Source of the DNA: Dreissena polymorpha
Lineage: Eukaryota > Mollusca > Bivalvia > Myida > Dreissenidae
Reading direction: 5' to 3'
Assembly: GCF_020536995.1 (NCBI RefSeq)
Contig: NC_068364.1
Span: 47,539,200-47,603,199, forward strand
DNA: 64,000 bases
The position numbers were made by a program, and so were the translations under genes. The notes beneath the pieces are model-generated. The model was not told the origin of the DNA. It searched no databases and was given only the letters and a program-made list of their open reading frames with translations. Below are positions 58,832-64,000 of this stretch, piece after piece. Positions within the stretch are counted from its first letter, which is position 1, and each line of letters begins with the position of its first letter.

Positions 58832-59222
58832 CTGTTTTTATATTGCATTATTTATTGGTCAAATTATAAGTAATGACTATTGGAGAAGTGATGTTTGATT
58901 CATAGCATCTACCATTTTCTTAGTCAAAATTAAAATGAAAGAAAACAAATTTAAATAATATAAAAATACACAGGAAAAGTTGAACTATTATATGATAAGT
59001 ATCGAACATTCCCTGATACATATTGAACAAACTATGATGTGAATTGTGTTTAATATCATTCAAAAAGGTTCAAATATAAGCAACATGCATGTACACTTTT
59101 GTCATTTTTTTCAGTAAATTAACAGTCTTTCTCTAATTTACTTTGAACATAAACACTTTTTTACTCATTTGTCCAGTACATTATAAAAACGCATATTAAA
59201 AATAAACACATGTGTCTCCTAC

Positions 59223-59335
59223 CTGACAAAGTGCGGGGATCCAGCCACCATCTTGGCCAGGAGGTCCATTAAGGAGAACCGGAAGTATGTGGCCACCGTC
59301 TGCTGGATCCGGGTCATTGATGTCGCTGAAGAGCC
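59223..59335 (-). CDS. MYO3: Myosin III motor exon
   Basis: 113 bp, phase 0 in and 2 out, between TTTCATGTAG and GTAGGA. It reads [20 protein letters not shown] then [32 protein letters not shown]...PHFVR is the helix following loop 2 at the actin-binding face of the motor. It is noticeably GC-richer than the intron around it. Confidence 0.92.
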
Positions 59336-59381
59336 CTACATGAAAGAGAACATACAGAATCATCCCAGGGATATATAAGCA

Positions 59382-59622
59382 TTGTTCAGGGAAAACAGGG
59401 CTTAATGCACGTTCATAAAGTGCTGACCCAGATTAGCCTGTGCAGTCTGCACATGCTTATGATTGATGAAAATCTCCGCCTCAGCTGACTGTCTTTAAAC
59501 TGACGATTCCACAAAAGCTGAAAGTGTTGTTTATTATTCACTTGTGCGGACTGCGCAGGTGTATCTGGAATGCCACTTTTCGCACATGCATTTAGCCCAG
59601 AATTTCTAACACGCTGCTCATA
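59382..59622. repeat. Palindromic dispersed repeat (copy 2)
   Basis: It starts GGGAAAACAGGGCTTAATGC and ends GCATTTAGCCCAGAATTTC. Internal hairpins are degraded. It lies 50 bp upstream of the motor exon. Confidence 0.65.
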
Positions 59623-60104
59623 ATTATCATAATTGAACCCACACAAACCAGAACCATATTAACACATGCAACATGCTCTTGAAAAAAAACATAATATCTC
59701 AAATCTAAAAATCTTCAAGGAATTTAAGTGAAGTGTTTATAAACCAGACCATATCAAGATCAAATTGATATGTTTTAAAGGTAAACAATATTTTTACTTT
59801 TAATTTTCACATAATTTACACATTTTTTAACTATAGCTGGTATATGTCATTCCAAATTTTCGATTCATATTACACTACAAATTATAGAATGATACAACAA
59901 GCTCTATTATACCTTTAAGATGGCCTTTACTTAGTTTAAAAGTAGGTTTCAAACTGAATTATATAATGCTTTTATTTAATGCATTCAACCGTTTACCACT
60001 TAGTTATGTATTATGACACGTCTGTAGTCCCTCAAAAAGTTAAATTGAATTAAAGACCTTTTTTACTAAATTTAAGTTTTAAAGGCTTCATTTCTAGCCC
60101 TTAG

Positions 60105-60215
60105 ATACTTATGAGCAGCAAACAGCATAAAACCTGAACAGACTGCAAGTTACTCGCAGGCTGTTCTGGTTTTATGCTGGTTGCTTAAGCCATTAGCACT
60201 TCTTATGGGGGCAAG
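60105..60215. repeat. Hairpin repeat AGCAGCAAACAGCATAAAAC
   Basis: GCAAACAGCATAAAACCTGA pairs with GGTTTTATGCTGGTTGC around CTGCAAGTTACTCGCAG, a compact dispersed palindrome. Confidence 0.65.
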
Positions 60216-60373
60216 GGTTAATGTGTTAATGGTAATGAGCCTTTGGCTGATATCCACCATATTGTTCTGACATGTTGGCAGTTTTAAACCAAGGTCACAA
60301 ACAAACTAAAACAAAAGAACCTCAATTATACCCAACAGAACAACTAAAATGGCAGTTCATGACAATTATACAC

Positions 60374-60418
60374 TTGCAACCAGTTTGTCGTCCTGGTAGG
60401 TATATTTGTCCTTCTTTT
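60374..60418 (-). CDS. Candidate myosin III loop-2 exon
   Basis: 45 bp between acceptor AACTCAATAG and donor GTGTAT, phase 0-0. It reads KRRTNIPTRTTNWLQ and joins the GSSATSM exon directly. Basic residues would suit the actin-binding surface loop. Support is splice consensus and phase only. Confidence 0.25.
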
Positions 60419-60469
60419 CTATTGAGTTTGCGACTTTAAAAAAAAGAATAAAATTTCTTTCAGGTACAA

Positions 60470-60716
60470 TGTGAAAAAGGGGTTTAATGCAAGTGTGTAA
60501 AGTGTTGCCCAAATTAGCCTCTGCAGTCTGCACAGGCTAATCAGGGACGACACTTTCTGCCTTAACCAGATTTTTGCTAAGAAAAGACTTTCTTGAAACA
60601 TAAAATATAATAAAAGCGGAAAGTGACGTCCCTGATAAGCCTGTGCAGATTGCACAGGCTAATCTGGGACGGCTTTTTACACACATGTATTAAACCCCCT
60701 TTTCACAGAGCACAGT
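60470..60716. repeat. Palindromic dispersed repeat (copy 3)
   Basis: GTGAAAAAGGGGTTTAATGC to TAAACCCCCTTTTCACAG, with both internal hairpins (TTAGCCTCTGCAGTCTGCAC, GCCTGTGCAGATTGCACAGG) well preserved. Confidence 0.75.
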
Positions 60717-62847
60717 ACATATAATTTATTGTACTTGTATGTTTGCAACCTTCTTCAAACCCATCAACATGCCATAACAAAATGACAAATCAGCCCATGT
60801 ACAGAAGCTTTTTCAAATGTCCAATAATTAAACTTGGTAAAAAGTAGAGTGCAAAGTATTAGAAATGGAAATACCTGTACAAACAACTCTGAATCAAAAT
60901 GAAGCATGAAGAACATTTTTATAAATTCAGTGTACATCTAAATGCTCACACTGTTAATGTCATATATTATCATTTTAACCAGCATTAAACATCAATAATA
61001 AACTCCGAATTACAGACCAAGCTCTATGGATTACATTTCAATGACATTTAATCTAAGAACATAAATTATTTCAATGTACAAGACATTAAAATACAATCCA
61101 TAATGTGTGCATTTTGCCCATACAATTAAGATATTAATGGAATAAAGAAGTAGTATTTGTCTAAATATAAAATATAGACTCATAACGTGACAACAAATCT
61201 GCTGTTCTATTGATGTTTAACCCATTTATGCCCAGTGGACTCTCCCATCCTTTAAAATTGGATCAATTTATTTCCAAAATTAGGGGTGTCAAGTATATTT
61301 ATTTCTATATTTAGAATATTTCATAAAGAAATTCATTTAAGCAAACAGCTCAGACCCAGATGAGACGCCGCATTATGTCCTTTTTTCAGGACGCTAGGCA
61401 TGAACGGGTTAAGGCCTTGAGATCATACTGGAGCTCCGGTTGTATGCAACAATGCATGTAATTGGTTCATTTCCAAAAGTTTACATATGAGTGCATTAGA
61501 TGAAATATTAAGTTCCAAACATTGTAACACATGTACATGTACATACTCTTTATTAAATTGAAACAGTATGTTCCGATAATGTTTCCATGGGTACATGTAT
61601 TTGAGTTAAATAAAATATTCAGTAAAAAAATAATTCTCCGTGTATTTCTGTAATGCAGATTACAAACTGTGGTATCAAAAGAACTGCATAATATGCAAGG
61701 ATGGCTAGGAAAGACTATATATAATTAAAGGAACAAATCTAAATCAGGTTTAGGTAAAAAAAGGTAAAAATATAACTTTATTAGATGACTTGTCTGTTAA
61801 GCAGGAGCAGGAGAAGGGTAGTTATGGTTTTTATCTGTATATAAATCAAGTTAAAATTGCAGAAATGTTTTTAATTACGCATTAATTACAAATTATATCC
61901 AACATGTACTGATATTTGATTATTGAATAAGGCGCTAAAAATTATACAAATCAAATAGAATTAAACTTTGAAAAATAAATATATTTAATAAAAGTCTGCT
62001 TTGAATTAAAAAAAACCAACATCATTAAGAACTTCATATAAATAAATATACGCGGGTACACTTAATTTACAATTGAGCAGATTGATGCCCAAACTAGGTA
62101 TATAAGATATGAGGTCATAACCATCAAAGCTGCAGTTGATACTAATAGCACTAGCGATGGCAACACATGAAAAAGAGGCGTTTACCGAAACTAAGTTCTT
62201 CTGCTGTTAGAATTGAATGTTCAAATTTCACAAAACATGAAACATTTTAATTTTCCTAAATAATCATCTTCATCAACAAGTCTCGATTCAAAACAGAACA
62301 TCTAAACAAAAGTTGTTTGATTATCTGGTCTATTGCATAAACATAAGTTTTTTTAATTGGGTTAAATATCACTATTATTCTATTAATTAGATTTATATTT
62401 CTTTTTAAGAAGCTCTAAAATGTATAAAATCATATTATGGTTTTCTGCACTTGTTTATATTCTATCAGGCTCGAATTACTTTACCGACTAGTTATTACCT
62501 AAATTTCAAGATACAGCTAAAAGAATGCTAATTTTACAAAAAAACTTGGTGCTTTTTATTAACAAAAATATTTCAAATGAAATGTAGCAAACATAAGTAG
62601 TGCATAACAAAATATATAAAAAAAATAACTTAAAACATCATTCTTTGTAAATTAAATGTGCTTATAAACATGAACACACTTCTCATCACACTAGAAACCA
62701 TACTTACTAAAGCACTATAAATCTGAAAAGGTTGATCAAACTTTATAAATATGGTAATGTTATATTTCTTCATCCAAACACATTGCAGTTCATTTATAAA
62801 AGGAAATTCTCAATGCACTATACTAGTGTAATGAGTTTATTTATATT
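60717..62847. other. Myosin intron, mostly unremarkable
   Basis: AT-rich. A dispersed element is likely at 61218-61412 (from TAACCCATTTATGCC to GGCATGAACGGGTTAA). An 18-bp segment on the minus strand near 62183-62200, between TCTAACAG and GTAAAC, could be a microexon but cannot be judged. Confidence 0.4.
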
Positions 62848-63113
62848 TGAGCCGTGTTCTGAGAAAACTGGGCATAATGCATGTAAGTAACGTGTTGTCC
62901 CAAATTAGCCTGTGCAGTCCACACAGGCTATTCCGGGACGACACTTTCCGCTTTATGACATTTTTTGTAAAAATGAAGTCACTTCTTAGCAAAAATCCAA
63001 TTTTGGCAGAAAGTGTCGTCCCTGATTAGCCTGTGCAGACTGCACAGGCTAATATGGGACGACACTTTACGCACATGCATTAAGCCCAGTTTTTCCAGAG
63101 CACGACTCAATTT
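62848..63113. repeat. Palindromic dispersed repeat (copy 4, best preserved)
   Basis: Ends TTTGAGCCGTGTTCTGAGAA and CCAGAGCACGACTCAA. Two hairpins: TTAGCCTGTGCAGTCCACAC at 62907 and TTAGCCTGTGCAGACTGCAC at 63027, each followed by its complement and by CGACACTTT. Confidence 0.8.
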
Positions 63114-63116
63114 ATT

Positions 63117-63434
63117 ATTTGAGCCTCATTCTGGGAAAACTGGGCTTAATGCAGTCTGCACAATCAGGGTATACACACTCTGCCTGGACTGCTTAATGCA
63201 GTCTGCACAATCAGGGTATACACACTCTGCCTGGACTGCTTAATGCAGTCTGCACAATCAGGGCATACACACTCTGCCTAGACTGCATTTTTGTTAAGAT
63301 GAGACAACCTTTAAACAAAAAATTCCATAAAAGGTGAAGTGTTGACACCGATAAGCCTTTTTGGACTTCACAGGCTAATCTGAGATGTAACTTTACAAAC
63401 ATGCATTTAGCCCGGATTTCCCAAAACACAGCTT
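63117..63434. repeat. Palindromic dispersed repeat (copy 5) with 47-bp tandem expansion
   Basis: It starts immediately after copy 4. Three exact-period 47-bp units (GCTTAATGCAGTCTGCACAA ...) at 63144, 63191 and 63238 replace the first hairpin. The right end ATTTAGCCCGGATTTCCCAA is normal. Confidence 0.75.
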
Positions 63435-64000
63435 TTTGAAGTAGATCATGCAGTTGTCACATGGTGCATAAGATAGATTACTAGGGACAATATAAATTTA
63501 TGTTTGTTTTGCATCAATTTCAATATCTTGTCTACCTAAATGGATATACAAATAGACATCATTTATTGAAGTCGAACTAGACAAGGAGAATGCACCAAGT
63601 TATTGCCCATTAATTAGTCATGTCCTGGGTAAGCACATGCAACCCATTAATTGTTGTATAATTTCATGTTAAATCACAGGCTAAGGTCCATATACATGTT
63701 TGTCCATGGCATACGTCATATTTAGGTCGTTACCTTTGGACATATGAATTTGCACCCGTAACCATTGAGTGGTTCAATGTATATTAATATATTCACTTGA
63801 GTAGTTGGTCAGTACCTGACGCATACAGCCAGAAGGAGAAGGCAAACAATTTGTTGTTGTCACAAGGCCGTCAGGCCTTATTTTATCTTGTATTTTACGA
63901 ATATTGGAAAGCGTTTGTCTTGAAGATCAATCAACAGAAATGAATCTCAATGAAAAATTAATGGACTTGTGTATGTTATTATGCTCCACAGACTATGTGA
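63435..64000. other. Right edge, no gene seen
   Basis: AT-rich intron. A short palindrome ACAAGGCCGTCAGGCCTTAT lies at about 63862. No myosin motor exon recognised. Confidence 0.4.

Larger units (their letters stand above)
37983..60418 (-). other. MYO3: Gene locus: class III unconventional myosin, 3' part
   Basis: Fourteen exons on the minus strand join in phase from 59335 down to the stop at 37983, with one more tentative exon at 60374-60418. The order is end of motor, converter, neck with six IQ motifs, tail, and terminal DFRKLLRKT. Class III myosins are actin motors with an N-terminal kinase, acting at the tips of actin protrusions in photoreceptors and hair cells. The kinase and most of the motor are outside the window. 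Class is assigned from the motor words [39 protein letters not shown] and WALGKTKVFLKFYHVE, and from the tail end. Class III is likelier than X or XV but not proven. Introns are 0.1-5.4 kb and full of mobile elements. The gene converges on the EGF-like gene, about 8.9 kb away. Confidence 0.8.

Noticed and set aside
62183-62200. 18-bp minus-strand segment with AG/GT borders as a myosin microexon
   Set aside because: Too short to judge; no conserved residues.
63803-63880. Minus-strand segment before GTACTG donor as a motor exon
   Set aside because: The predicted peptide has no myosin motif and the acceptor is weak.

Overview
The window is nuclear DNA of an animal, most likely a bivalve mollusc and plausibly a dreissenid mussel. 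Coding sequence is in short exons with GT/AG borders and long AT-rich introns. The dispersed repeats are of mollusc type: pearl/DINE-like elements built from TGACCTTGACC blocks, and a palindromic family with the core TTAGCCTGTGCAG. The species is inferred from remembered repeat style, not from a search.

Layout. (1) 957-29067, plus strand: a secreted multidomain gene. A TATA box and a split signal peptide lead into about 17 short EGF-like repeats with four cysteines each, then Thr-rich linkers, then a C-terminal domain that I tentatively relate to the BPSL0067/Tae4-like amidase fold without its catalytic residues. All intron borders before the last two are phase 1. Fourteen exons join into 2100 nt (699 residues) without a frame conflict. 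The gene has grown by copying exon-plus-intron modules (about 16.3-23 kb) and by a recent 2-kb tandem duplication (about 23.0-27.5 kb). Its introns hold a fold-back hAT-like element inside a 66-bp satellite, a degenerate LINE (about 10.6-14.3 kb), GACA microsatellites and a TTAA-flanked MITE. A possible two-exon secreted-peptide gene lies on the minus strand at 9788-10187.

(2) 29.1-38.0 kb: a convergent intergenic region of transposon debris, including a tRNA-promoter-bearing TIR element and two large pearl/DINE-like elements. Their central repeats contain 11 perfect estrogen-response-element palindromes; a twelfth lies in a myosin intron.

(3) 37983-59335 (possibly 60418), minus strand: the 3' part of an unconventional class III myosin. 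It covers the end of the motor, the converter, six IQ motifs interrupted by a charged helical insert, a long low-complexity tail and a C-terminal DFRKLLRKT motif. Fourteen exons join in phase. The kinase domain and most of the motor lie beyond the right edge. The introns carry a 45-bp minisatellite, a hammerhead-ribozyme-like core and many helentron-type non-autonomous elements.

(4) 59.4-64 kb: upstream myosin intron sequence, mostly dispersed palindromic repeats.

The two genes are unrelated neighbours, tail to tail. Points most worth following: the EGF/Thr-rich/amidase-like architecture, the shared 5'-W ... W-loop-W'-3' design of the dispersed elements, their nuclear-receptor sites, and the expanded myosin lever arm.
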